This document shows positions 1 through 5,895 of a DNA stretch of 6,947 bases, one piece after another; the first letter of the stretch is position 1, and the number at the start of each line of letters is the position of its first letter. The notes under the pieces were generated by a model that did not search any database, was not told the DNA's origin, and saw only the letters and a list, made by a program, of their open reading frames with translations. Both the position numbers and the translations under genes were made by a program. The stretch is from an uncultured Haemophilus sp. (GTDB lineage: Bacteria > Pseudomonadota > Gammaproteobacteria > Enterobacterales > Pasteurellaceae), in the NCBI GenBank assembly GCA_902482195.1, contig CABSZQ010000068.1:1-6947 (forward strand), written 5' to 3'.

Positions 1-1006
1 GGGCTATTATTATGATGCGAAACATGGGTCAAATGCGCCTGGTGATGTAAGTCTTGCGCGTAATTTAGATAAAGGTGCATTCGATATGATTATCGGTGGT
101 CACAGCCATGATCCGATTTGCGTGGATGATAAAGGTGTATGGATTAAAGATTATCAACCTACTCAGCCATGTAAACCAGATTTCCAAAATGGTACTTGGA
201 TTATGCAGGCCTTTGAATGGGGCAAATATGTTGGTCGAGCTGACTTTGAGTTCAAAAATGGTGAATTAAAATTAGTGAATTATCAATTAATTCCAGTGAA
301 CTTGAAGAAAAAAGTGAAAAAAGAAGACGGTAAAACAGAATATGTGAACTATGCCGAAGAGATTCCACAAGATCCAGAAATGGAAAAACTTTTAAAAACT
401 TACCAAGATAAAGGTGATGCTTTATTAAGCCAAAAAGTGGGTAAATTAAATGGTAAGTTAGAAGGTGACCGTACCATTATTCGTTTTGAACAAACTAACC
501 TTGGTCACTTAATTGCAGAAGCACAACGCCAAAAAGCGAAAGCAGATATTGGTATCATGAACTCAGGTGGTATTCGTGATTCTATCCAAGAAGGTGATGT
601 GACTTATAAAGACATTTTAAAAATCCATCCATTTGGTAATATTGTGAGCTATTTTGAATTAACCGGTAAAGAATTATTGGATTATTTAAATGTAGTCGCA
701 TTGAAAGAAGTGGATTCTGGTGCTTATGCACAATACTCAGGTATCAGCATGACAGTAAATCGTGCGGATAAGAAAGTTGAAAATGTGAAAATTCAAGGTA
801 AACCATTGGATTTAAATAAAACTTACCGTATTTCTTTACCAAGTTATAATGCGGCGGGTGGAGATGGTTATCCAGTCATGACCAAAAATCCAACTTTCGT
901 TAACACAGGTTTTATTGATGCGGATGTTTTAAAAGAATTTTTTGAGAAAAATTCACCTATTAATGCTGAAAAATACATCCCTCATAATGAAGTAACCTTT
1001 AAATAA
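1..1006 (+). CDS. ushA: UshA: periplasmic UDP-sugar hydrolase / 5'-nucleotidase (5' end cut off by window)
   Basis: The frame is open from base 2 to the TAA at 1004-1006, giving 334 codons of a family that is about 550 residues long in E. coli. The missing part is the signal peptide and most of the metallophosphatase domain. By alignment from memory the window opens about two residues after the metal ligand equivalent to E. coli His217. The GGHSHD motif (codons from 95) holds the last metal ligands; E. coli has GGHSQD, so Gln254 is His here. Numbering from the Met at 86, Cys12 and Cys29 match the E. coli disulfide pair. The C-terminal substrate domain keeps Arg129 and Arg133 (GDRTIIR), Arg164 (NSGGIRDS), Phe183 (PFGN) and [10 protein letters not shown] at 254-263. 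Tyr254 replaces the adenine-stacking Phe498. Known role: dephosphorylating nucleotides and cleaving UDP-sugars in the periplasm for nucleoside salvage. The NAD nucleotidase NadN of H. influenzae is a related but clearly different sequence. Confidence 0.95.
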   Translation, partial: GYYYDAKHGSNAPGDVSLARNLDKGAFDMIIGGHSHDPICVDDKGVWIKDYQPTQPCKPDFQNGTWIMQAFEWGKYVGRADFEFKNGELKLVNYQLIPVNLKKKVKKEDGKTEYVNYAEEIPQDPEMEKLLKTYQDKGDALLSQKVGKLNGKLEGDRTIIRFEQTNLGHLIAEAQRQKAKADIGIMNSGGIRDSIQEGDVTYKDILKIHPFGNIVSYFELTGKELLDYLNVVALKEVDSGAYAQYSGISMTVNRADKKVENVKIQGKPLDLNKTYRISLPSYNAAGGDGYPVMTKNPTFVNTGFIDADVLKEFFEKNSPINAEKYIPHNEVTFK

Positions 1007-1014
1007 GGAATGAA

Positions 1015-2172
1015 ATGGCATTAGATTTATCAGAAATTCGTCAGCAAATTACGCAAATTGATCGCAGCTTGTTAAAGCTGCTTTCAGAGCGCCACCGCCT
1101 GGCATATGATGTAGTGAGAAGCAAAGAAGTGACGCAAAAAGCGTTGCGTGATTTAGAGCGTGAGCAACAGCTCTTACAAGAGCTTGTGCAATTTGCTGAA
1201 AGTCAAAATTATCAGCTTGAACCACAATATATTACGTCAGTCTTCCAAAAAATCATTGAAGATTCTGTATTAACACAACAAGTGTATTTGCAGAAAAAGC
1301 TCAATGAGCAACGAGAAGAAACGTTACATATTGCTTTCTTAGGCAAGCGTGGTTCTTACTCTAATTTGGCTGCGCGTAACTATGCGGCTCGCTACCATCA
1401 ACAATTTGCTGAAATCAGTTGCGATTCCTTTGCTCAAATTTTTGAAAAGGTTGAAAGCGGAGAAGCTGATTATGGTGTGCTTCCTTTAGAAAACACCACG
1501 TCAGGTGCAATTAATGAAGTTTATGATTTGCTTCAACATACTAGCTTATCGTTGGTAGGCGAGTTGGCTTATCCTATCAAGCACTGTGTTTTAGTGAATG
1601 AGCAGGATGATTTAAGCAAAATTGATACACTTTATAGCCATCCACAGGTGATCCAGCAGTGTAGTCAATTTATTCAAAGTCTTGAGCGTGTGCATATTGA
1701 GTTCTGCGAAAGTAGCTCTCATGCAATGCAGCTTGTGGCAAGCTTGAATAAACCGAATATTGCGGCATTAGGTAATGAAGATGGTGGCAAGCTTTACGGC
1801 TTACATGTGTTAAAACATAATATTGCGAACCAAGAAAACAACATTACTCGTTTCATTGTCGTAGCCAAACAAGCACGTGAAGTCTCACCACAAATTCATA
1901 CTAAAACTTTATTGTTGATGACCACATCGCAACAAGCGGGTTCTTTGGTGGATGCTTTACTTGTGTTTAAAAAGCACGGTATTAATATGACTAAGCTTGA
2001 ATCTCGTCCTATTTATGGCAAACCTTGGGAAGAAATGTTCTATTTGGAGATTGAAGGAAATATTCATCATCCAGATACCCAAATTGCCTTGGAAGAGCTT
2101 AAGCAGTTCAGTAATTATCTGAAAGTGCTTGGTTGTTATCCAAGTGAAATTGTGAAACCTGCGAAGGTATAA
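1015..2172 (+). CDS. pheA: PheA: bifunctional chorismate mutase / prephenate dehydratase
   Basis: This 385-residue protein (E. coli 386) converts chorismate to prephenate and then to phenylpyruvate in phenylalanine synthesis, in the cytoplasm. Residues 1-95 are the helical AroQ-type mutase with the active-site set Arg9, Arg26, Lys37, Asp46, Arg49, Ser84 and Gln88. Residues 104-285 are the dehydratase with [15 protein letters not shown] from 159 and the TRF motif at 278-280 (catalytic Thr278). Residues 297-385 are the ACT domain that senses phenylalanine, with ESRP at 329-332 and Trp338. The other Phe-binding motif, GALV in E. coli, reads GSLV at 309-312. The start has AAGGAA at 1005-1010, overlapping the ushA stop. 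Only 8 bases separate it from ushA and no terminator lies between, so the two are probably co-transcribed. I see no pheL-like leader peptide or attenuator in front of it, unlike E. coli. Confidence 0.97.
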   Translation: MALDLSEIRQQITQIDRSLLKLLSERHRLAYDVVRSKEVTQKALRDLEREQQLLQELVQFAESQNYQLEPQYITSVFQKIIEDSVLTQQVYLQKKLNEQREETLHIAFLGKRGSYSNLAARNYAARYHQQFAEISCDSFAQIFEKVESGEADYGVLPLENTTSGAINEVYDLLQHTSLSLVGELAYPIKHCVLVNEQDDLSKIDTLYSHPQVIQQCSQFIQSLERVHIEFCESSSHAMQLVASLNKPNIAALGNEDGGKLYGLHVLKHNIANQENNITRFIVVAKQAREVSPQIHTKTLLLMTTSQQAGSLVDALLVFKKHGINMTKLESRPIYGKPWEEMFYLEIEGNIHHPDTQIALEELKQFSNYLKVLGCYPSEIVKPAKV

Positions 2173-2181
2173 TGAAAATAA

Positions 2182-2229
2182 AAAAAGAGCGGTCGATTTA
2201 AAACAACGTTAAAATCGACCGCTCTTTTT
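2182..2229. terminator. Two-way Rho-independent terminator between pheA and the PhnA-family gene
   Basis: A perfect 18-bp stem is formed by AAAAAGAGCGGTCGATTT at 2182-2199 and its complement at 2212-2229, with a 12-base loop. A-tracts on the left and T-tracts on the right let it end both pheA (plus) and the convergent PhnA-family gene (minus). On the minus strand the stem is followed by an especially long T-rich run. Each arm holds AAGAGCGGT, one base off the uptake signal AAGTGCGGT. Confidence 0.93.
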
Positions 2230-2240
2230 CTTGAGAATTC

Positions 2241-2567
2241 TTAAGCTTTTTTCAAGAACTCTGATTTCAACATGATTTTGCCACAATCGACATTGTGATC
2301 TCCGTTAACTAAACGGATATTTTTGAATTTCGTGCCTTTCTTTAACACTTCAGATGAACCTTTTAATTTTAAATCTTTAGTTAAAAGTACATCATCGCCA
2401 TCAGCTAACAAGTTCCCGTTGCTGTCTTTAACAATCAGTTGATCTTCATCGGCTTCAACTGCTTCGTTACCATTCCATTCATTACCGCAATCAGGGCAAA
2501 CAAAATTCACAGAATCGTGATAAACATATTCGCCTTTACATTTTGGGCAAGCTGGCATTTGATCCAT
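2241..2567 (-). CDS. yjdM: PhnA/YjdM-family zinc-ribbon protein
   Basis: This 108-residue protein matches E. coli YjdM (formerly PhnA, 111 residues) throughout. An N-terminal zinc ribbon has CPKC (Cys7, Cys10) and CPDC (Cys24, Cys27). The PhnA domain follows, with [17 protein letters not shown] at 44-60, [12 protein letters not shown] at 69-80 and [12 protein letters not shown] at 84-95, and a lysine-rich end. The frame is open back to an ATG at 2654, but that extension would add a hydrophobic segment absent from the family. The ATG at 2567 has GAAGGA at 2580-2575 with 7-base spacing and gives the family length. Met4 is a less likely alternative. The family's biochemical role is not settled: the old label phosphonoacetate hydrolase came from a naming confusion, and no phn operon is present here. 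It is divergent from ytfJ. Confidence 0.93.
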   Translation of the reverse strand: MDQMPACPKCKGEYVYHDSVNFVCPDCGNEWNGNEAVEADEDQLIVKDSNGNLLADGDDVLLTKDLKLKGSSEVLKKGTKFKNIRLVNGDHNVDCGKIMLKSEFLKKA

Positions 2568-2677
2568 TTCTTTTTCCTTCTTTATCTGATTTAAGCAAAG
2601 TATAATGCGCACGGAGTATAACAAAAAAGTGACTATTCGCCAAAAAATGGGCATTTCACGGAATTTATGAGGTATTT
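2568..2677. promoter_or_regulatory. Divergent promoter region, PhnA-family gene / ytfJ
   Basis: This 110-base gap must hold both promoters. On the plus strand TATAAT at 2601-2606 is a perfect -10 hexamer, which would give ytfJ a leader of about 65 bases. On the minus strand TATACT (2604-2599) overlaps it and would give the PhnA-family gene a leader of about 25 bases. A second TATAAC lies at 2617-2622. I find no convincing -35 hexamer at the right distance for any of them, so the exact start sites are uncertain. Confidence 0.4.
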
Positions 2678-3238
2678 ATGAAAAAAATCATGCTTTTGAG
2701 CGCTGTGATGGGGAGTTTAATCTCAGCCAATACATTCGCTCACAATATTCAACCTAATCAACTTTTAGCCAATGTAACGGTTTCGGATAAGGGCGAAATC
2801 ACTTTAAATGGCAATGATGTGGCGTATAAATCGTGGAGCTCAACGGCATTACCTGGCAAAGTCCGTGTGATTCAGCATATTGCAGGCAGAAGTGCGGCAA
2901 AAGAGAAAAATCAAGCGATGATCGAAGCCATCAAAGCCGCTCATTTTAACCAAGCCAAATATCAAACCACGACCATTATTAATGCTGATGATGCCGTTGT
3001 GGGCACGGGTATGTTTGTGAAAAGTAGCGCAGAAAAAGGCAAAAAAGAAAATGCCCATAGCCAAGTGATTTTAGATGATAAAAGTGCGGTTAAAAATGCG
3101 TGGGGATTACGTGAAAAAGACAGCGTGATTATTTTGCTTGATAAAACCGGCAAGGTGCAATTTGTGAAAGAAGGTAAATTGACGGATGATGAAGTCAAAG
3201 AAGTGATTTCACGTGCAACAGCATTAATGGCGAAGTAA
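2678..3238 (+). CDS. ytfJ: YtfJ-family exported protein
   Basis: This 186-residue protein aligns along its whole length with E. coli YtfJ (184 residues), a periplasmic protein of thioredoxin-like fold and poorly defined function. Residues 1-21 form a signal peptide (KK, then a hydrophobic stretch, then NTFA before His22). Family blocks are GKVRVIQHIAGRSAAKEKN from 60, YQTTTIINADDA from about 95, GTGMFVKSS and VILLDKTGKVQFVKEGKLT. No CxxC redox motif is present, so it is not an obvious thiol oxidoreductase. The start has TGAGGT at 2668-2673, 4 bases before the ATG. The gene stands alone between a divergent neighbour and its own terminator. It carries a perfect uptake signal at 3082-3090 and a one-mismatch copy (AAGTGCGGC) at 2890-2898. 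Confidence 0.92.
   Translation: MKKIMLLSAVMGSLISANTFAHNIQPNQLLANVTVSDKGEITLNGNDVAYKSWSSTALPGKVRVIQHIAGRSAAKEKNQAMIEAIKAAHFNQAKYQTTTIINADDAVVGTGMFVKSSAEKGKKENAHSQVILDDKSAVKNAWGLREKDSVIILLDKTGKVQFVKEGKLTDDEVKEVISRATALMAK
3082..3090 (+). repeat. DNA uptake signal sequence (AAGTGCGGT) in ytfJ
   Basis: This is a perfect 9-base Haemophilus uptake signal on the plus strand, followed by the A/T-rich TAAAAAT typical of the extended signal. In the ytfJ frame it encodes Ser-Ala-Val (DDKSAVKNAW). Confidence 0.9.
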
Positions 3239-3247
3239 TAGAGTAAT

Positions 3248-3273
3248 AAGCGGAAGTTCTCTTCCGCTTTTTT
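3248..3273 (+). terminator. Rho-independent terminator of ytfJ
   Basis: A 9-bp stem, AAGCGGAAG (3248-3256) with CTTCCGCTT (3261-3269), encloses the tetraloop TTCT and is followed by a T-run to 3273. The T-run overlaps the stop codon of the convergent anti-sigma gene (3272-3274). In the minus direction the hairpin is followed only by ATTACTC, so it should be a poor terminator for the sigma/anti-sigma transcript. Confidence 0.88.
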
Positions 3274-3439
3274 ATCCTTTGAAATCCTTCAGTAATTTTC
3301 TCAATGTGCCACAATTTCGTTGAAATTTACGGCAATGTGTACAGATGGCAAGATGCAAATTGAGCCCAATTTTTTCTTTAGTCATTAATGAGCGTTCTTG
3401 CGCATCTGAAATGAGTCGAGTCGCTTGGCGACATTTCAT
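3272..3439 (-). CDS. hrsE: Small zinc-finger (zf-HC2/ZAS-like) anti-sigma factor, HrsE-like
   Basis: This 55-residue reading frame runs from ATG (3439-3437) to TAA (3274-3272). It begins MKCRQATRLISDAQERSL, the typical opening of small anti-sigma proteins encoded directly after ECF sigma genes. It continues with HLAICTHC at 29-36, the H-x3-C-x2-C zinc motif; Cys3 is the likely fourth ligand and Cys43 is an extra cysteine. AAGGAG at 3452-3447 overlaps the sigma stop codon, with 7 bases to the ATG, so the two genes are probably translationally coupled. It has no membrane segment and should act in the cytoplasm by binding the sigma factor. Known family behaviour is release of sigma when zinc/thiol ligands are oxidised. 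From memory, H. influenzae HrsE is slightly longer (67 residues), so this one may be shorter or start differently. The identification rests on motif and position. Confidence 0.87.
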   Translation of the reverse strand: MKCRQATRLISDAQERSLMTKEKIGLNLHLAICTHCRKFQRNCGTLRKLLKDFKG

Positions 3440-3450
3440 AAAATCACTCC

Positions 3451-3999
3451 TTAAAGTTTATGAGATAAGCAGTTTTGAAGTTGTAAGCGAGCACGATAGA
3501 GTGTCGTGTGCAAGTTACTTATGCTTAGTTGATTTTCTTGGCAAATTTCTTCGGAAGATAATTCCAAAAACTCTCTCATCATAAAAATCTTGGCTTGTTT
3601 GGCGGGCAGGCAAGTTAAGCAAGTTTCAAAAATCAGCCAGAATTCTTCGGAATAGACCGCACTTTCGCTCAGTTCGAGATCGAGTGGAGAATGTTCAGCT
3701 TTCCAGTGTCCCCCTTCATCAAAGAAATGATTAGTTTGTTCTTCATCTTCTATTTCGGTTTCCAGTACAAATTTGCCTTTCTGGCGAAGAAAATCGATGA
3801 TTTTATTTTTTAAGATAGCAAAGACCCAGGTTTTAAATGCCGCTTGTCGTTTAAATTGCTCAAGATGGTTAAATGCACTTAAAAAACTCTCTTGCACCAA
3901 ATCTTCAGCTAATACAGAATCGCCCACCTGTAATGTGGCAAATTTCAGCATTTGCTCTCTAATTTGAGCCAAGTCTTTATTGGAAATTCCAGTTTTCAT
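3451..3999 (-). CDS. rpoE2: ECF RNA polymerase sigma factor, RpoE2 type
   Basis: This 182-residue two-domain sigma factor has region 2 at about 13-76, with the core-binding DLVQESFLSAFNHLEQF and the DNA-melting/-10 part FKTWVFAILKNKIIDFLR. Region 4 lies at about 117-178 and ends in a helix-turn-helix (SSEEICQENQLSISNLHTTLYRARLQL spans 148-174). The linker carries HFFDEGGHW (91-99), common in the ECF group paired with small soluble zinc anti-sigmas. Regions 1 and 3 are absent, as expected for ECF factors. The start has AAGGA at 4010-4006, 6 bases before ATG. It is co-transcribed with the downstream anti-sigma and divergent from a methionine-rich secreted protein. In H. influenzae the homologous RpoE2 responds to hypochlorite and activates msrAB; related pairs in Neisseria also control msr genes. 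That this copy does the same is inference. Classic RpoE (RseA-controlled) is less likely because the anti-sigma here is soluble. Confidence 0.93.
   Translation of the reverse strand: MKTGISNKDLAQIREQMLKFATLQVGDSVLAEDLVQESFLSAFNHLEQFKRQAAFKTWVFAILKNKIIDFLRQKGKFVLETEIEDEEQTNHFFDEGGHWKAEHSPLDLELSESAVYSEEFWLIFETCLTCLPAKQAKIFMMREFLELSSEEICQENQLSISNLHTTLYRARLQLQNCLSHKL
3656..3664 (-). repeat. DNA uptake signal sequence in rpoE2
   Basis: ACCGCACTT on the plus strand is a perfect AAGTGCGGT on the minus strand. It is read in frame as Ser-Ala-Val (ESAVYS) and sits in the variable linker between sigma regions 2 and 4. Confidence 0.9.
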
Positions 4000-4111
4000 A
4001 TTTTTTCCTTGAAAAAAGTGTAAGAAATAGATTTCTCATTCGTCTAATGATAATGAAAGGGGAAACCTTTCCATCCAATGCTAATTATTCACAAATTAAG
4101 GAAGATTCAAA
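4000..4111. promoter_or_regulatory. Divergent control region between rpoE2-hrsE and the methionine-rich gene
   Basis: This 112-base gap must hold both promoters. A symmetric element at 4055-4072 (GAAAGGGGAAACCTTTCC) presents GGAAA towards each gene and can also fold as GAAAGG-GGAAA-CCTTTC. ECF promoters often have a GGAAC-like or GTAACC-like -35. Read rightwards, GGAAA is followed after 16 bases by an A/T-rich block just upstream of the methionine-rich start. Read leftwards, GTTTCC (4066-4061) is followed after 18 bases by CGAA (4042-4039), resembling the GTAACC/CGAA type. CGTCT lies at 4041-4045 on the plus strand. No clear sigma-70 promoter is visible. The assignment is by pattern only. Confidence 0.4.
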
Positions 4112-4453
4112 ATGAAAAATATTACTTCAAAAACAACCTTTACTGCTATTGCTGCACTTTTCTTCGCAACCAGTCTTTATGCGACCGATATGAAATCTAA
4201 TGAAATGTCGATGGCAAAAGATTCCATGCCGATGACAAAAGATTCCATGCCGATGACAAAAGACGCTATGCCAATGCAAAATGACAAAATGGCATCTGAT
4301 GGGATGATGAAATCTCATGATATGAAATCTCACGACATGAAAATGGATAATATGAAATCAGAAGGAATGAAATCTGATGATATGAAAACAAAAGAAATGA
4401 AAGCAAAAGAAATGAAGAAAAAAGCAAAAACAATGGAAAAACCGAAAATGTAA
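4112..4453 (+). CDS. Secreted methionine-rich MXKDX-repeat protein
   Basis: This 113-residue protein has a signal peptide (residues 1-24, ending SLYA) and a mature chain of 89 residues with 22 methionines, no cysteine and no tryptophan. Residues 34-55 are a seven-residue repeat of the form M-x-K-D-S-M-P. Residues 66-101 are a five-residue repeat of the form M-K-x-x-[DE] (KSHD, KSHD, KMDN, KSEG, KSDD, KTKE, KAKE after each Met). The tail is lysine-rich. It fits the family named pentapeptide MXKDX repeat protein, whose function is undefined. AAGGAAG at 4098-4104 lies 7 bases before ATG. Position opposite an RpoE2-type sigma suggests a periplasmic oxidant sink, like the methionine-rich MrpX described in Azospira, with oxidised methionines repaired by Msr enzymes. 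Binding of copper or silver through Met/His motifs is a serious alternative. Confidence 0.85.
   Translation: MKNITSKTTFTAIAALFFATSLYATDMKSNEMSMAKDSMPMTKDSMPMTKDAMPMQNDKMASDGMMKSHDMKSHDMKMDNMKSEGMKSDDMKTKEMKAKEMKKKAKTMEKPKM
4210..4272 (+). repeat. Three tandem 21-bp in-frame repeats in the methionine-rich gene
   Basis: Units at 4210-4230, 4231-4251 and 4252-4272 each begin GATG(G/A)CAAAAGA and end ATGCC. Units 1 and 2 differ at one base and units 2 and 3 at three. Each encodes a seven-residue M-x-K-D-x-M-P block. A decayed fourth unit may follow at 4273-4293. The near identity of units 1 and 2 suggests recent duplication. Confidence 0.85.
4307..4411 (+). repeat. Seven tandem 15-bp in-frame repeats in the methionine-rich gene
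   Basis: Seven consecutive 15-base units each begin ATGAAA and encode Met-Lys plus three polar or charged residues. The first two (ATGAAATCTCATGAT and ATGAAATCTCACGAC) differ at two third-codon positions. The rest have diverged at DNA level while keeping the Met-Lys spacing, which points to selection on the protein pattern. Confidence 0.83.
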
Positions 4454-4470
4454 TGCTTTCTTCTTAAAAG

Positions 4471-4501
4471 AAAAACTGCGGTCAATTTGACCGCAGTTTT
4501 T
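4471..4501. terminator. Two-way Rho-independent terminator between the methionine-rich gene and cysS
   Basis: AAAAACTGCGGTCAA (4471-4485) is followed by its exact complement at 4487-4501. The stable part is a 13-bp stem with an AATTT loop, flanked by A- and T-tracts. It serves the methionine-rich gene on the plus strand and cysS on the minus strand. Each arm contains AACTGCGGT, one base off the uptake signal. Confidence 0.93.
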
Positions 4502-4515
4502 GTATCAAAGTGAGA

Positions 4516-5895
4516 TTATTGTTTACGCCACGTCGTGCCGTTAGGGCCGTCTTCTAACACAATTCCCATTGCAGTGAGTTCATTACGAGCCGCATCTGCA
4601 GCAGCCCAATCTTTAGCAGCACGCGCTTCGTTGCGTTGTTTGATGAGCGCTTCAATTTTTGCGACTTCATCATCGTCAGAGCCCGCTTGTAAGAATTTTT
4701 CTGGATCTTGTTGAAGTAAACCTAAGATACCCGCTAACTCACGTAAACGAGCAGCAAGACCATTGGCTTTTTCTGAATCTTCAGTTTTCAATTTATTGAT
4801 TTCACGCGCCATTTCAAATAAGACAGAAAGGGCATTCGGCGTATTGAAATCATCGTCCATTGCTTCACGGAAGGCTTCTACAAAATTTTCACCGCCTGAA
4901 GCGACCGCACTTTGATCGGTGCCACGTAAAGCCGTGTACAAACGTTCTAATGCACCTTGTGCTAAATTCAGGTTTTCTTCACTATAATTAAGCTGGCTGC
5001 GATAGTGTGCCGTTAGTAAGAAATAACGCACCGCTTCCGCATTGTAGTGGTTTAATACATCACGAATAGTGAAGAAGTTGCCGAGGGATTTCGACATTTT
5101 TTCTTTATCCACCATAATCATGCCGGAATGGATCCAATAATTGACATATTGACCGCCATGAGCACAGCAAGATTGCGCAATTTCATTTTCGTGGTGTGGG
5201 AACATTAAATCAGAACCACCACCATGAATATCAAAATGTTCACCAAGTTGTTTGCAGTTCATTGCTGAACATTCAATGTGCCAACCAGGACGACCTGCGC
5301 CCCATGGGGATGGCCAGCTTGGTTCGTTTTCTTTTGACATTTTCCAAAGCACGAAATCCATTGGATTTTTCTTGATTTCATTAATTTCAATACGTGCACC
5401 AGCTTGTAATTGGTCGAGATCTTGGCGTGATAATTTGCCGTATTCCTTAAAGCTTTCCACATCAAACATCACGTCGCCATTGTCTGCAACATAAGCATGA
5501 CCACGTGCAATCAGTTTTTCCACAATCTCAATAATTTCAGGAATATGATGTGTCGCACGAGGCTCAAAATCTGGACGTAGTACGTTTAACGCATCAAAAT
5601 CTTTATACATTTCTTGCACCATGCGATCTACAAGTTGAACGCAGGTTTCTTTGTTTTCTAATGCACGTTTAATGATTTTATCATCCACATCCGTGATATT
5701 ACGCACATAAGTTAAATCGTAGCCTAGAGAGCGTAAATAGCGGGCAATCACATCAAAACATACAAAGGTACGGCCGTGGCCAATATGGCATAAATCGTAA
5801 ACGGTCACGCCGCACACATACATACCCACTTTTCCTTCATGGATAGGTTTGAACACTTCTTTTTCTCGAGTGAGGGTATTAAAGATCTTTAACAT
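4516..5895 (-). CDS. cysS: CysS: cysteinyl-tRNA synthetase
   Basis: This 459-residue class I synthetase (E. coli 461) charges tRNA-Cys with cysteine in the cytoplasm. The Rossmann catalytic core has HIGH at 37-40 and KMSKS at 266-270. The zinc ligands that select cysteine are Cys28, Cys209, His234 and Glu238, at the same positions as in E. coli. The anticodon-binding C-terminus ends [10 protein letters not shown]. The frame is open back to an ATG at 5928, which would add 11 residues, but [10 protein letters not shown] at 5895 is the family's N-terminus. Its ribosome binding site is modest (AGAAGAG at 5909-5903). A perfect uptake signal lies inside it (4904-4912). It is divergent from ppiB. 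Confidence 0.98.
   Translation of the reverse strand: MLKIFNTLTREKEVFKPIHEGKVGMYVCGVTVYDLCHIGHGRTFVCFDVIARYLRSLGYDLTYVRNITDVDDKIIKRALENKETCVQLVDRMVQEMYKDFDALNVLRPDFEPRATHHIPEIIEIVEKLIARGHAYVADNGDVMFDVESFKEYGKLSRQDLDQLQAGARIEINEIKKNPMDFVLWKMSKENEPSWPSPWGAGRPGWHIECSAMNCKQLGEHFDIHGGGSDLMFPHHENEIAQSCCAHGGQYVNYWIHSGMIMVDKEKMSKSLGNFFTIRDVLNHYNAEAVRYFLLTAHYRSQLNYSEENLNLAQGALERLYTALRGTDQSAVASGGENFVEAFREAMDDDFNTPNALSVLFEMAREINKLKTEDSEKANGLAARLRELAGILGLLQQDPEKFLQAGSDDDEVAKIEALIKQRNEARAAKDWAAADAARNELTAMGIVLEDGPNGTTWRKQ
4904..4912 (-). repeat. DNA uptake signal sequence in cysS
   Basis: This is a perfect AAGTGCGGT on the minus strand. It is read in the cysS frame as Ser-Ala-Val (DQSAVASGG), at a stretch where E. 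coli CysS has a different, non-conserved sequence. Confidence 0.9.

Noticed and set aside
1001..1020. pheL-type leader peptide or attenuator in front of pheA
   Set aside because: There is no room: pheA starts 8 bases after the ushA stop, and no Phe-rich short frame or hairpin pair is present nearby.
2568..2654. N-terminal extension of the PhnA-family protein by 29 residues to the ATG at 2654
   Set aside because: It adds a hydrophobic segment not found in the family, lacks a ribosome binding site, and would run through the likely promoter. The ATG at 2567 has a well-placed GAAGGA.
2890..2898. Sixth uptake signal, AAGTGCGGC, in ytfJ
   Set aside because: The last base differs from the consensus, so I count it only as a near match and not as a site.
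2849..3198. Two minus-strand frames inside ytfJ
   Set aside because: They overlap a gene conserved over its full length and show no motif or start signal of their own.
3345..3584. Plus-strand 79-residue frame opposite the sigma/anti-sigma junction
   Set aside because: It is antisense to two well-supported genes, and its sequence has no recognisable domain.
4127..4333. Minus-strand frame with repeated C-H-R-H motifs opposite the methionine-rich gene
   Set aside because: The Cys/His pattern is simply the antisense reading of the ATG-rich repeats. It has no ribosome binding site and no family resemblance.
4210..4411. CRISPR array
   Set aside because: The repeats are directly abutting, 21 and 15 bases long, in frame within a secreted protein gene, and have no spacers.
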